NCBI GenBank assembly: GCA_022702705.1
Contig: CM040439.1
Location: 35,032,930 to 35,096,929 of the forward strand
DNA from: Papilionanthe hookeriana x Papilionanthe teres
Lineage: Eukaryota; Streptophyta; Magnoliopsida; Asparagales; Orchidaceae
Reading direction: 5' to 3'
Length of the DNA: 64,000 nucleotides
Shown piece by piece: positions 1 to 11,090 of this stretch (its first letter is position 1; each line of letters begins with the position of its first letter). The translations under genes were made by a program, and so were the position numbers. Under the pieces are notes generated by a model that did no database searches, was not told the DNA's origin, and worked only from the letters and a program-made list of their open reading frames with translations.

Positions 1-448
1 AGAATATTTTCAAACTCACAAGATCATAACGCGAACTGCGTGCGTACTCCATATATAAATATTTCACATTAGTAAGGCTCCGATCTTACCCGTGGATAAC
101 TTTAATTCTAACACAACTCTACACATCAAAATTCATAATAGTTTTGCTATATTTTTAGCCTTTTAGAGGAATTTAGATACATATCATCCAAGTCCTAGAT
201 ATTTACATATCTGACACCTACATTTTGTTTTTCTTACATTTATGCTATCACATCACAAATTTTATCATTTTGTATTTTAAAACGTGAAATACACATTTTT
301 ATGCATAGGTATGATGGCATGTATTTTTATACATACATACATACATACATACATACAATATAGATATCATACATGCATTTGTTAAAATGATTATTCTGAT
401 AAAAAATTAACTCTTTTTCCATATCCAATATTAGACTTATACAATTAA
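1..448. other. Left flank, no gene seen
   Basis: AT-rich sequence with no credible reading frame. It is the host side of the nest: its last bases continue into the CTTCC target duplication. The only structured part is a short tetranucleotide repeat. Confidence 0.6.
329..357. repeat. (TACA)n microsatellite
   Basis: About seven perfect copies of ATAC/TACA in a row, in the left flank. Confidence 0.9.
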
Positions 449-453
449 CTTCC
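449..453. repeat. Target-site duplication, left copy
   Basis: CTTCC directly precedes the LTR start TGTTGACC. The same five bases directly follow the LTR end TGCCGACA at 42558. Five bp is the usual duplication size for Ty3/gypsy integration, so this pair fixes the outer limits of the nest. Confidence 0.85.
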
Positions 454-2814
454 TGTTGACCTCATTTTTGATGAGGTCTTCTCTTTCCTCTTTAGCACTT
501 AGGATCTAGCCTTAGGCTTTTCCTTTGACCATCCTAGAGGACTAGAATTGGGACCCACCCTTTAGAAATTTGAACCACTTCTTGCCTCCCTACAAACCCC
601 ACAAGCTTGATTGTAGACCCCTAATCACCTAGAGGGTTGAAATCAAATGTGAAGGTTTAAAGGATGAGTTTCATATAGGACTCTTTGGCCTTAGGACCAC
701 CCCGGGTGGCTTGGTCGCAGTGAGGGTTGACTTACACACTCACTACACTCACACTCTACACTCTCACACACATAATCCAAATCCTAAAACCACACCCATA
801 CCCAACTTGACCCCTTGACTCATGTAGGTAATTCATCTGGATGGACCTTAACCCCTAAGCCCCTAGCTAAGAGGGTTAGGAACAACATAGTGAATGCCTC
901 AAATGAGTCCCCTCATGGCTCATATAGGCTTAATATGACTTCAGGGCTCAACCAAAGTGATTCCATTTTGTTCAAATTTGATCAATCTTCATTCTTCCAA
1001 AATTTCAATTTTTTGGCTCCGGGGCCCCGGCCCCACCAAACCTACCAAATGCCCTTGGAACTACCCAAAATTTGCAAAATCATCTAAATTACCCCAAATT
1101 CCCCAAAAACAATTCCTAAACATTTCCTCACCAATCAAATTGATCATCCATAGCCAAAAATACCAAAAATTCCAAAATACCCTCAAATACCCTCCAAATA
1201 CCCAAAATACCCCTCTTGACCCAAAAATCCAAAAATTCAGAAAATTCCCAGAAAATTTCAGAAAATCCCAAATATTCCCAATTTCATTTTGTCTAACTAC
1301 ACCATGGGCCAATTTTGTCAATTTACCCCACTTTTACCAAAACCCCCAATTTAGCCCATTCTTAACCCAAGTGAACCCAATGTCAAACCAAATCTACCCA
1401 ATTGACCCCAATTTTGGTCTAATTCAATTCTAAACTTCAATTTAATATCTACAATATCAATCTAGACCAAATCCAAGTCCAATTTGATTGACATTTGAAT
1501 CCAATTTCACTTTTGACCTTAAAGCCCAATTTGGACCCATGACCCAAACTTAGCCCAAACCAAACCAATTCAACTCCAATTGACCCTAAACCTTTTCTAA
1601 ACCTTCCCTAATATCCCCACAAATAAAACACTAACATAATTTGCCCAAAATTCGGACCCAAACCCCACTCAAATTCAACCCAAAACAAAAAAAAAAAAAC
1701 CAATTTTGATCTAAACCCAAACCTAACCCAAATGAGCCCAAGTCTCAAAACCAAAACCCAACCAAAGTTAAAACCTCTTTAAAAAACTTCCATAAACATT
1801 TCCCAACTTTAAATTTACATCAATTTCAACCCTAACCCAACATTGGCCCAAATTAGCCCAATTTGACCTACATTGGCCCATTTACCAAATCAACCCAATT
1901 CAAACCCAAACCACCTCAAATTTATTTCAAATCATTCATGACACATCCTTAAACTAAATCCAACATTTATTTGGCATGGCCCTTTACAAAATTTTTTATC
2001 TAAAGCCCATTGCTAAACATAAAGGCCCACTCCCTTAAAACTTCCTAAAAGCTCATTTCCACCAAATTCAAAAGCCCAAATCAATCTAAAGCCCACATGA
2101 CACTTTTCCTCATCACACATTCAATTTAAAATCATTCCTAAAGTCCTAATTTGTCAATTAAACTATTCCAAATCAAGCCTCATAGCAATTTCCATCAAAA
2201 TGCCAAAATTCACAAAATCCTTTTTTATGAAATTGACTAAGCTCTTGCCAAGCCATAGGTGAGCCAAAGACAAGCCATGTACAAGCCATATGAAGCCATG
2301 GGATGTTTGACATGTGACCATGCCCAAAGTAGCAAGAGGAGGGCCCCCTTTCTTAAACCTTCATTAAGCTTTTTAACCCCTTCCATGTTACACACTAAAC
2401 CATGATTAGCCACATCACTTTAGATGGGGACTTCACCACCCCTTTCTAGCTGATGCAAATGATCCTCTCTCAGCCCAAATCAGCCATGGGGAGGTGAACC
2501 TAACCCAAAATCATGGCTTGGACCAAATCAAGCCAAAATGGCCTCTCCCCCATGCCATTTTAATCCAAGCCCTTTACACATGGCAAAGCTCAATTGCCTG
2601 CACAAACCTCCAGCCCTGACACACCTTAACTTGAGGGTGACCCATGCCTGCCGTCCAGCCGCCTGGATTGCCGGAAACCTTGGGGGGAGCCAAAGTTTGA
2701 AATTCCCACCTGCTGAGCTGCCTCATGCCCAATGCCCACCATGGCTGTTCTTCTCTTGCATGGAGCAGCTGATCACAAGCCTTAAATCCCCCTGGGAGGC
2801 CCTCCACCCTCTCC

Positions 2815-2823
2815 TATTTAAAC
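2815..2823 (+). promoter_or_regulatory. TATA-like box of the A LTR
   Basis: TATTTAAAC in the context CTCCTATTTAAACACCACC. The same block is kept in the LTR of B (18558-18566, minus strand) and of D (29192-29200). Transcription would start near 2845, making U3 about 2.4 kb and R-U5 about 4.9 kb. Inferred from position and conservation; no transcript data. Confidence 0.6.
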
Positions 2824-2845
2824 ACCACCTCCTCTCGGCCATGAG

Positions 2846-3247
2846 ATGTGCTGAACAAAACCTTACTGAAACCCTGCCAAAATCATCCCAGACTACTCTC
2901 TACACATAGAGAACTTGATCCCCACTGAAATCCCCCTTCCATTTCCTCTCTCGTGAGCTCAATTTCGTAGTTGAAATTCAAGCCCAAAACCAGGGACACT
3001 TCACCACAGTGAGCCAATCTCCAAATTGATTGGTCCTACACCTTCACTGGACCGAGAGGAGAAGTTTCTCAGAAAAAGCCCCCTCACCAGGCCAGCCATT
3101 GCCTCCAGCCTCCAAGCTTTGTGATCGGGCTTGGTCGAAATCATACCTAGACAATTCACCAGGCCAAGGGACTTCATCTGGAACTTGCTTGAACCCAATC
3201 GAACGTGACACAACTCTCAGATCGAAGCTTCACTTCTCTGAGCAAAG
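2846..3247 (+). other. Conserved leader block ending in a donor-like site
   Basis: A non-AT-rich block just after the TATA box that stays similar in the B LTR (to 18136, minus strand) and the D LTR (to 29627). It ends GAGCAAAG|GTATGG, a good plant 5' splice site. The related LTR at 53-58 kb also has CTAG|GTATGG about 80 nt after its own TATA box (exon end 56860, minus strand). It is best read as a first non-coding exon. Splicing is inferred, not shown. Confidence 0.45.
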
Positions 3248-3414
3248 GTATGGACTCACTCTTCCTCCTGAGCTTCCAGAGATTCTCAATTTAGTTTGGG
3301 CCAATTTCAATACATGTTTACCGTATGGATGTGTTCGTCTCTTCAAGACGAATCCATAGAGCATAAGAACTCGAAAATCCATTGAGAATCGAGTGAGAAA
3401 TTAGGGTTAGAAGG

Positions 3415-3625
3415 TTGACGGTCACGGGTTCACACCAGTCGTAGACGATGACTGGGAACCGTTGGATCGCGCGTGTATTAAGTGGACGGCCAGGATCGCG
3501 CCGGACGGAGCAATGGGACATGAACCGCGGGCCCCTGGAGCGCTGAGTCGGATGGCGGTGCCGAATCAGGAGACGACGCGTGGCCTTTCGGAGCTGCCGA
3601 GGATGGCGGGGCGCCGCGTGGATAA
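3415..3625 (+). other. GC-rich island in R-U5
   Basis: About 200 bp rich in CG, with GGCGCC, CCGCGGGCCCC and several CGCG steps, between the donor-like site and the long AT-rich part. The same island is in the B LTR (about 17765-17950, reversed) and the D LTR (about 29800-29998), followed in each by the GTGGATAA and CAGTGAACAG blocks. Its role is unknown; it could be structured RNA such as a packaging or dimerisation signal. Confidence 0.5.
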
Positions 3626-6237
3626 GTAGGAAAATAGGGATTTTTCTTATTTATTAAATACCCAGAACTTCAAAAATTCATAACTTTGTGTAGAAAAATC
3701 CTAAAAATAAAATAAAAATACCCACTTGCTCAGTGAACAGAGGAGAATAATGTGGAAAAAAAATCAAGTAATTTCATTAAGTATTTTATTTTTAATGATT
3801 TATTTACTCTCTGCATTATTTTAATTCTCCATGCATATAGGAAATTCACCATAGCATGAGACCATAGGGCTTTTGAAGCCTCTGAACTTGGGAACATTCC
3901 CTGAATTTTCCAAGGTCAGAGGTCATCCCTATGAGAAGTTATTGATTTTTCAAGTTCATATTAATGTTTTGAGTATTTTAATTCTAATAATTAGCATGTT
4001 GAGAAATAAATTCTAGGAAAATTTGGTGATGTTTTTTATGACTAGAGGGACCTAGGAAAAATACTTTTTGAGCTAATTCACTTTGAACAACCCTAATTGG
4101 CCTAAACACCCAAAATTGAACTTTAATTAATTAGGGTTAACCACTCATCAAATTAACTTTAAAACAATTCTCTACTGTTCTCTAGGGATAGGAGAACATC
4201 ACATAAAAATTTGAGATCAATTGGACTTGGTTAGCCCCACCAAATGGGTTAGTTAAGCCCCATGAATGAAATCAAACTTTAAAAATTCATAACTCACAAA
4301 ATACTTTTCAAAAATTCAAAAAAATGGTTTTGGAGCTTCTCTGATATCAGAGGAACTTAGGAAAATTAAAATTATAATTTTTTAAAAAATTTGATTTTTA
4401 TCATTATTTTAATATTTTAATAATTAAAAAAAATAAAAATCACAAAAATATTAAAAATCACCAAAATGTCATATTTTGAATTCTAAACACTTAGGAACAA
4501 ACCAAATATTTTTCTTAAGTTCCTAGGATAAGATATTGAATTTTAAAGGTTTAATGTATTTTTTAATATTAAAAATGTATTTTTCAACCTTTTCACTAAA
4601 ATAATTCTAATAAAACAAAAAAAAATTATAAAATTATGAAATTTGGTTCTCTAGTTTCCCTGATATTAGAGAGAGTTTTGAAAAATATAAAATTCATTTT
4701 TTAACCATTATTTTATTTTTAAATTAATTAATACTCCAAATTTCAAAATAATTATAATAAATAAAATAAAATTCAAAAAATCACCAAAATTTGTCCAAAT
4801 TGTCCTCTAGTCATTAGGAGTCCACCATAATTTTATTAAGAACATAAAATTTTTCTTGGTCATCTTATTGAATTTTCTTTCAAAATCCCTATTTTCCACA
4901 AAAAATAAGTATATAAATAAATTAAATACAGAAAAATCACATTTTCTCCTCTAGAGTCTTAATTGACATGTGAGTGAAGTCACATAAAAATTTCAAATTC
5001 ATTTAAGCTCAATTTAGTGAGTTATGGAATTATTAAGCTTGAAGGGCAAAATGGTAATTAAAATTTTCAACCTCTAATTAAAATTTTAGGCTTAATAAAA
5101 TGAAAGAATAAAATAGTTGATCCTAATATGATTTGGATGATTGAAATTTAAATAATTAAAGGGTAGAAACCCATCAATCAATTTTAAGAATAAACCTTAA
5201 TCAATCAATTAATTGAATTTGGAAGATTAATAAAAATTGAAATTATTAAAATAGGAATATTATTTAAGAAGAAATTTATTCTTTAATTTAAAAATCCCTA
5301 AGTTAACCACTTCAAAAATATTTAATTCCCAATTAAAATGTTAATCCAAACTCAAGATTTAAAATACTAAAAGACTTAGTCATTAAATTAAATTAAAAAT
5401 CAAAATATTCAAACTAAATTAAATCAAAATTTCAATTAAACTAATACTTTAATAATTAAATTAAATCATCTTTAAAACATAAAAAAAATATATTAATTAA
5501 AAATTAAATCAAATTAATTTAAATTAAATTTAAATCATATTAAATTAAATTTAATTAAATTAAAAAAATAAATATAATAAAAATTAAATTAAAAATAAAA
5601 ATCAAAACTAAATCAAAATTAAAATTAAAATTAGAATTAAATCAAATTAAATAAAATAAAATTAAATTGAATTAAATAAAATTGAATTAAACATAACATC
5701 ACTTAAGACATAAAGAATTCAAAATAAATTTAAAACAACTTGAACACTATTCCAAACTTAAACCCATTAATCAAAATTAAATTAAAATACAAATCACTAA
5801 AACATCAATTTGCCCTTAAAAGCTCTTGTTATCATAACTCCTAAATGGAGTATTAGTTAAAGTGTCACTTCATTCATAGGATATTCAAACATCCTAGTTC
5901 ACTGAGCAAAATAACAAAACTTAATTAAACCTTGGGTGATTACTTCACCTGATAAATTCTCTTGGACTTGAAACAATCCTTGAAGTATTGAAAAAAATGT
6001 TTAAGACTTGTCTTAAGCACTTTCTCAATATGATAGGAGGTTTATGAGAACAATTGAACTTAATTGTTCTTTGATGAAGAAAATCATCCTTAAACCAAAA
6101 TACAAGAACTTAGACGTCATAGGAGATGACTAGCTATAGGATTAGGACTTTGATAGACAACCAAAACCTTTACCTTAGTTTTACCTAGGTACTTATTGAA
6201 ATATTTAAATGCCTTAACATGTGTTTTAAGTGCAGCT

Positions 6238-6263
6238 TGGGATGACGGGAAGACCCTCCAGGT
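6238..6263 (+). other. 26-nt micro-exon-like block, copy in A 5' LTR
   Basis: A GC-rich 26-nt block starting CTTGGGATGACGG and ending GACCCTCCAG. It is preceded by TTTTAAGTGCAG (acceptor-like) and followed by GTACGCTTTT (donor-like), inside sequence that is otherwise mostly A and T. It is kept at exactly 26 nt in B (15378-15403, -) and D (32733-32758), with both splice-like borders, and in degraded form in the A 3' LTR (41001-41024). An unspliced protein-binding site is the alternative reading. Confidence 0.45.
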
Positions 6264-6742
6264 ACGCTTTTATTTTTTTGCAATTTACTTTATTGCAAAT
6301 GCATTTTACTTTTCTTGCATGATAAACAACTGTTGCATGAAAACCAAAACATTTAGGATAGTCCCTGAACTGAAACTAAAACTAAATTAAAAGTCATTAC
6401 AAGATAAAAATCACCGCCACAACATTTCAAAATATAAAACAACTCAAAATTTAATCACAAACAGAACACAAAACTACAATTGCAACTAAATTAAAACGTC
6501 TCGTTGATGATCGGGAATACCTCGGATGATGTAACCCACGTGTTGCTAACGGGATTTTCCACGGTCTAAATGAAAGTGTGGAACTCATTCAATTGAGTTT
6601 AGCAAATTCATCTGGACTAAGTGAATTCAATGAAAATAACAATGTCGGGATGACAGAACCGTGGGATCTTAATCAGTTCTGTTTAAACAACTTTAAGATT
6701 TGTTTTAATTAAAACATTGAAAACACTTGGATTTTAAGATTT

Positions 6743-6973
6743 CTAAACCAAGACACTTCTTTCATCTCCTGATTTATGACTTCTAAAACTAAACCTCTGC
6801 AACAACAAGGAGCTCAGAGCATGGTGGACAGCACGACCATCGTCATCAACAAAACTCGGGTCTACTTCAGCAAAACCTTTCCTAGTTTTAAACAACAAAG
6901 CCATAGGATTTCGAGGTAGTTTGCTTAGTGCAACATAAATTCTCAACTCTTCGTTAGGCATTTGCATGATCAT
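6743..6973 (-). other. Antisense 76-codon open frame in the LTR
   Basis: Open frame on the minus strand (begins MIMQMPNEELRIYVALSK). The A 3' LTR keeps it at 41511-41741 with the same length, but it is broken in the LTRs of B and D. Between the two A copies about ten bases differ and most change the amino acid, which argues against a selected protein. Probably an accidental frame. Confidence 0.25.
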
Positions 6974-7725
6974 ATCATGTAAATTAAGCCCTAAACAGTC
7001 TTAGGACTCCGAGGTAGTCATTTGGTACGACATAAACCCTCACATCTTCGAGGCTATTTGTATGATTATGTCATATGAATATAAGTCCTAATTAATTAAA
7101 ATTGGCAAGATTGAAATATCAAATAATATTAGGATTTTCTTAAATCTAAGCCAAACAATAGGATAGTTTGGGAAGTTGCCAAGATTCTTCTTGAATCCTC
7201 AGCTTCTCCTACTTCTCTTCCTTTGGACTCCTAAAATAAACTGTTCCAAATTTGATCCATTCCCAATTGAAATTTCCAAAATCCAATTGTTTGAAAACCT
7301 TAAACTTTGAAATTCTTGAGAGAAAAACCAACGATCATTATCGAGAGTTTTCTTAAATGATTCACTTCATTTAAGATGTAATTAACTATAGGGGCTTGCC
7401 CTTATAGGGAACTTTAAGAACCCATGTAATATAAACCCTGCTTAATTCCTTTATATTAAGCAGGGGAACTTGTCGGCTCATAAAATTGGTTCGTAGACCA
7501 AACGGATGTCACAAATCTTCTAGTTTATTTAACCGAGCCCCATCATCGAGCGATAGTGTCTACTCTCGGGATAGATATACAGTTTGTGGTGCGGTGCTCG
7601 TTTATATAAACTATTCGGGATGTGAGATCAGTTTGATTTCATATCTTTAAATTTTAAAATTTAAAATTATTTTCAAAAATCAAATACTACTTTTCAAATT
7701 ATTTATTTGAATTAAATTAAAAATT

Positions 7726-7748
7726 CGCCGACAGTTTCTGTAGGCGAC
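7726..7748 (+). other. U5 hairpin that mimics the LTR/PBS junction
   Basis: CGCC...GGCG stem with an inner ACA/TGT pairing. The block reads GCCGACAGTTTCTGTAGGCGAC, very close to the true LTR end plus PBS start (GCCGACAATTTCTGGCGAC) about 57 bp downstream. Versions occur at 34232-34255 (D) and about 42492-42515 (A 3' LTR). It looks like an internal duplicate of the junction, including bases that belong to the tRNA-matching part. Confidence 0.5.
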
Positions 7749-7796
7749 ATCTTTTCAAAAATACAACACTCAACCTAAAAATATGCCGACAATTTC

Positions 7797-7814
7797 TGGC
7801 GACTCCGCTGGGGA
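7797..7814 (+). promoter_or_regulatory. Primer-binding site of A
   Basis: TGGCGACTCCGCTGGGGA, five bases after the LTR end. It begins with TGG, complementary to a tRNA 3' CCA. This PBS type is known in Ogre-like plant elements, where I recall tRNA-Arg being named as primer; the tRNA identity was not checked here. An almost identical site follows the D LTR. Confidence 0.85.
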
Positions 7815-8318
7815 AAGTTCCTCTCTCCATTTTGATCAGATGGTTTTGCTTTCATAAATCGGTAGTGAGTCCATGCCCCTAGTGGACCAAACTACCATTC
7901 TTCCGTTGGAATACCCCGTTCATTTCTGTCTTGAACGAGTATAGCCAACTCCTCTCGGATTTAGGAGCCAATGTTTAGACACCCCTAAACGGAGAGGTTC
8001 CGAGATCCTTTTGCCTCTTTTTTGAGGCGAGGTAGACCCCCAATAGGTGTTAGTTTAGGAGCGGTCCTTCGAGTCGATAAGTCTTGCGTAAGACTTTCTC
8101 TTCCTTTCCAATTCTGAATCGGATTCCTTACCTTTTCTACACCTTTAAATATTTCGTTCCTAATAAACAAATCCTCTAATTAACGACTCTTTTAACAAAT
8201 AACTCCTTTTTATAAATGCATGAACAAAAATGTGTTCAGACTCTTTTCGATTCCTTTCTTTTCATCCCGATGAGAAGAAGCATAACTAGGATCGACAATC
8301 GAATCTACCTTGCGGAAA
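7815..8318 (+). other. Leader between PBS and ORF1
   Basis: Non-coding stretch conserved with 34320-34819 of element D. Towards its 3' end both copies have a pyrimidine-rich stretch with GTTCAG|ACTCTTT (about 8240), a possible splice acceptor before the ORF1 start. No long open frame. Confidence 0.5.
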
Positions 8319-9329
8319 ATGTACGCCCCGAAGCTGATTTTCTCCTTCACTAATGGACTGGACTTCGCTGTGTACAAGGATGAGCTGCCCGACAATGGGA
8401 TCATCCGTTTCGGCAAGGATTCGAGAATACAAATGTCAAGATCACTGACGTTACCCTTTTCACACTTACAGACAAAGTGCCTGAAACTGAAAGACCTTTA
8501 ATCGAGTTCAACCTCAAGTCAACTCAAGAGTTCCCTCCCCTGCAAAGGGTTCCAGACGAGAGGAATACTACCGTCCGTGGGAGAACGAGTTATCTCTACC
8601 CCCACCGGTCTAGTCGTCTCTGGACCTACCCCGGCTTCCGTCAAACTAAAAGGGAAGGAAATTCAAATTTGTAACGAGCATGTTACCGTGGAGGGTACAG
8701 ATCTCCGTGCGAGACCTTCTGTTTTCGAAATTGGGTCCAGTTCAAGGGTTCCACCCCTAACACGGACTCAGAGAAGAAACAGAGGTAGAAAGATTGCCAG
8801 GAAAGCCAGAGCTGCTGAAGTTGCTTTCTTGGAAGAAATCCCTGAGTACACACCACTACCTGAGTACATACCATTGCCTGAGTATACACCGCTTTTGGAA
8901 GGAAGTAGATTCCATCCCCTCTCCGCCGCAGCTGATGAGGAAAATGTCCGCAAGATTGCTTCTGCATTACCTCGACCCGCATACTATAGCGACAGCCGAA
9001 AGAAAAGGGCAAGGACTACACCATTTGCCCGACTACAGACTGTGATAGAGAAGCTAGCAAAGAAAGAGAAATGTCCTGTATCCGAGATTTTAAGAAGAAT
9101 AGGGCGGGTGCCAGCCAAGTCCCGTCTTGGGCCGCAAATAGAACCCGTTAGTGCCACAGAAAAGCCGAATAAGAAGATGAAAGCTAGTCCACCTGTTGTT
9201 GTTTCAGGTTTACAGATCAGGGAGGATACCACCTTCCAATATTCAGCCGACAGACCATCCGGTCCTAGGCCTTCTGCTGCTAGAAGGATGGTATGGCGTC
9301 CTACTACTGGACAATTAAGACCGAAATAA
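8319..9329 (+). pseudogene. ORF1 of element A (extra ORF before gag), frameshifted
   Basis: Tat/Ogre elements carry an ORF of unknown function upstream of gag, and this reading fits that place. The ATG at 8319 sits in the same context as the ATG at 34820 of D (A/D both read ATG..GCCCC.AAGCTGATTTTC). The product begins with the APKLIFSFTN segment, continues through DFAVYKDELPD and FPPLQR, then a long basic part (8577-9329) with a Pro/Tyr repeat EYTPLPEYIPLPEYTPL and a Lys/Arg-rich end. The frame changes at about 8430 and 8590, so it is broken. No known domain is recognised. In D the second half is deleted. Confidence 0.6.
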
Positions 9330-9458
9330 CGACCTGAAAAGGAAAGTCTCGTCAGGAGACTCGAGTCCGAAGAAAGCGCCACCGCAATGAAGGGGACTCC
9401 CAAGAAGGAAATCCAACAGCCATCGCACGATAACTGCAAAACCGCATGAAAAAGACCA

Positions 9459-11090
9459 TTGCAGGACGCTATGGAAAAGCTAAGAACCGACATTCAACGA
9501 TTAGCAAGAGAAAGAGAAGAAAAGTTTGGAGATGAAGTCGATTCGTCGGAATTCATGGATGACGAATATGTGGAGATCAACATGGTCGAGACACGAGCAT
9601 CATCGGCTTCGCAAGGTGCTCCGTGCAGTTGTGAGAGAGATGAACCGGAAGCATTAAGAGCACAAATTCGAGAAAAGATGATACAATCTCTCGAATGGCA
9701 AAAAGGATGGAAGAGATGGCTGCGGCCCTAGCCACTCTTCGAGTCGGGTTCAACCCCCAAGAGAAACGCCTCCGAAGTTATTCATATTACGGACGGAGGA
9801 AAAGAGATTACATCCAGTTAACGAGACGATCGCTCGAAGAAAGACTCTACTCGGAATATGATTCAAGAGAAGGACATCAAGAACATGGTAGAACAACAGG
9901 TGCGAGAAGCCTTAGCACACTCTAAGAGCGGAGCATCTATTCAGATGGGTAGACCTTACCCCGAAGAATTTGATGCAGTACAATACTTAAAAGGCTTCGT
10001 ACCACCTCTGTTCAAGACTTTTGATGGTACCGGAAACCGTCGACAGCACGTTGCACATTTTCGCGCTAGTTGTTGCAACGCCGGTGGAAGTGATGCCTTA
10101 CTCTTCCGACAATTCGTCAGCAGCCTGTCAGGGATCGCCTTCGATTGGTTCGCAGAATTACCGAACGGTTCAGTAAAGACATTTTCAGAGTTAGAAAACC
10201 TCTTCGTGAAACGGTTTGCCGGAGCTCAGCACCATATCACCATCGGTGATCTAGTGGTGGAGAAACAGAAACCGAACGAAACTTTTGTGGACTACATACT
10301 TCGATGGAGAAATCTAAGCATGAAGTGTGAGCCACAGCTACAAGAGCAGCATGTGGTCGGTATCTTGCTTAAAAGCATTCACGGCCCGATAGCACTTCTC
10401 CTTAAGGGATTTACGATTAAGACTTTCGAGAAGTTGTTAAGTAAGGCCGGAAGCTTGCAAGAGGAAGCGAAACAACTAAGTTTCGTCGATAAGACAGACA
10501 AACATAAGCCTATGAAGACATTTGAAAAGAAATCTGGGATCGTCGCGGCAGTCGATAAGGGCAAACAACCAATGCAAATACAGCCGGAGCAGCCGCAGTC
10601 CAGCTATCAACAACCTCGACCTAGTTATCAGCCAACTCAACAACATGAGCAACCGCCTCGCCCACAGCGCACATTAAAGGAGCTTATAAATAGAGAATAT
10701 CCATTCAAGAATGAGGCAGTGCCAAAGATGTTCCGCAACTTGATGAAGACTTCGGATTTTCGACTGCCAGAACCCAAGAAGCCAGAAGAAGTTAATAAGA
10801 AGGACTATCCCAACTACTGCCCTTACCACCAGATGCTTGGACATAAGATAGAGGATTGCATCACCTTCAAGAGTTGGCTCGACAACAAACTCCGAAAGGG
10901 GAACATAACGATCCCGAAGGAATACATGAAAGAACCCCAGAAAGGAGGTTTTGTCAATGTTATTTCAACGGATCCCATTGTTCCGATAGACCCTTACACA
11001 AATGATGATGGATGGAGTACCGCTTGGACGAAGTCATCGAAGAAAATTTTGGATAGCATCCAGGCCGCTTCGGACCATGCTTCGACTTAG
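9459..11090 (+). pseudogene. gag: gag of element A
   Basis: The structural capsid protein that packages the element RNA. The main frame 9858-11090 (410 codons) holds the retrotransposon gag domain: FDGTGNRRQHVAHF, then AFDWFAELPNGSVKTF and LFVKRF at about residues 40-115. Near the C-terminus is a zinc-knuckle variant CPYHQMLGHKIEDC (C321, H324, H329, C334; C-x2-H-x4-H-x4-C), the type seen in this lineage instead of CCHC. The N-terminal part (coiled, charged, MEKLRTDIQRLAREREE) lies upstream in two other frames. One shift falls at an A-run near 9700, a second near 9865. The frame ends in TAG at 11088, where D has CAG. Non-functional as assembled. Confidence 0.85.

Larger units (their letters stand above)
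454..7791 (+). repeat. 5' LTR of element A (7,338 bp)
   Basis: It starts TGTTGACC and ends TGCCGACA, so it has TG...CA ends, and is followed 5 nt later by the PBS. It aligns along its length with the reverse-oriented LTR at 13889-20927, the LTR at 27187-34296 and the partial LTR at 39304-42558. Sub-regions: U3 (454 to about 2845) with a C-rich, CCCAAATT-like degenerate stretch at 1000-2200; a TATA-like box; a conserved leader block; a GC-rich island; a long A/T tract (4400-5800) with AAATT-type runs; and the U5 end. Seven kb is very long for a plant LTR. Several short open frames lie inside but none looks like a gene. Confidence 0.9.

Noticed and set aside
957..1433. 158-codon open frame in the U3 of LTR A
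   Set aside because: Low-complexity Pro/Asn/Phe-rich translation of a C-rich degenerate repeat; not open in the other LTRs.
2538..2909. 123-codon open frame across the TATA region
   Set aside because: Overlaps the promoter and is not kept as a frame in LTRs B and D.
7797..7814. tRNA gene at the PBS
   Set aside because: Only the 18-nt tRNA-complementary site is present; no cloverleaf arms around it.
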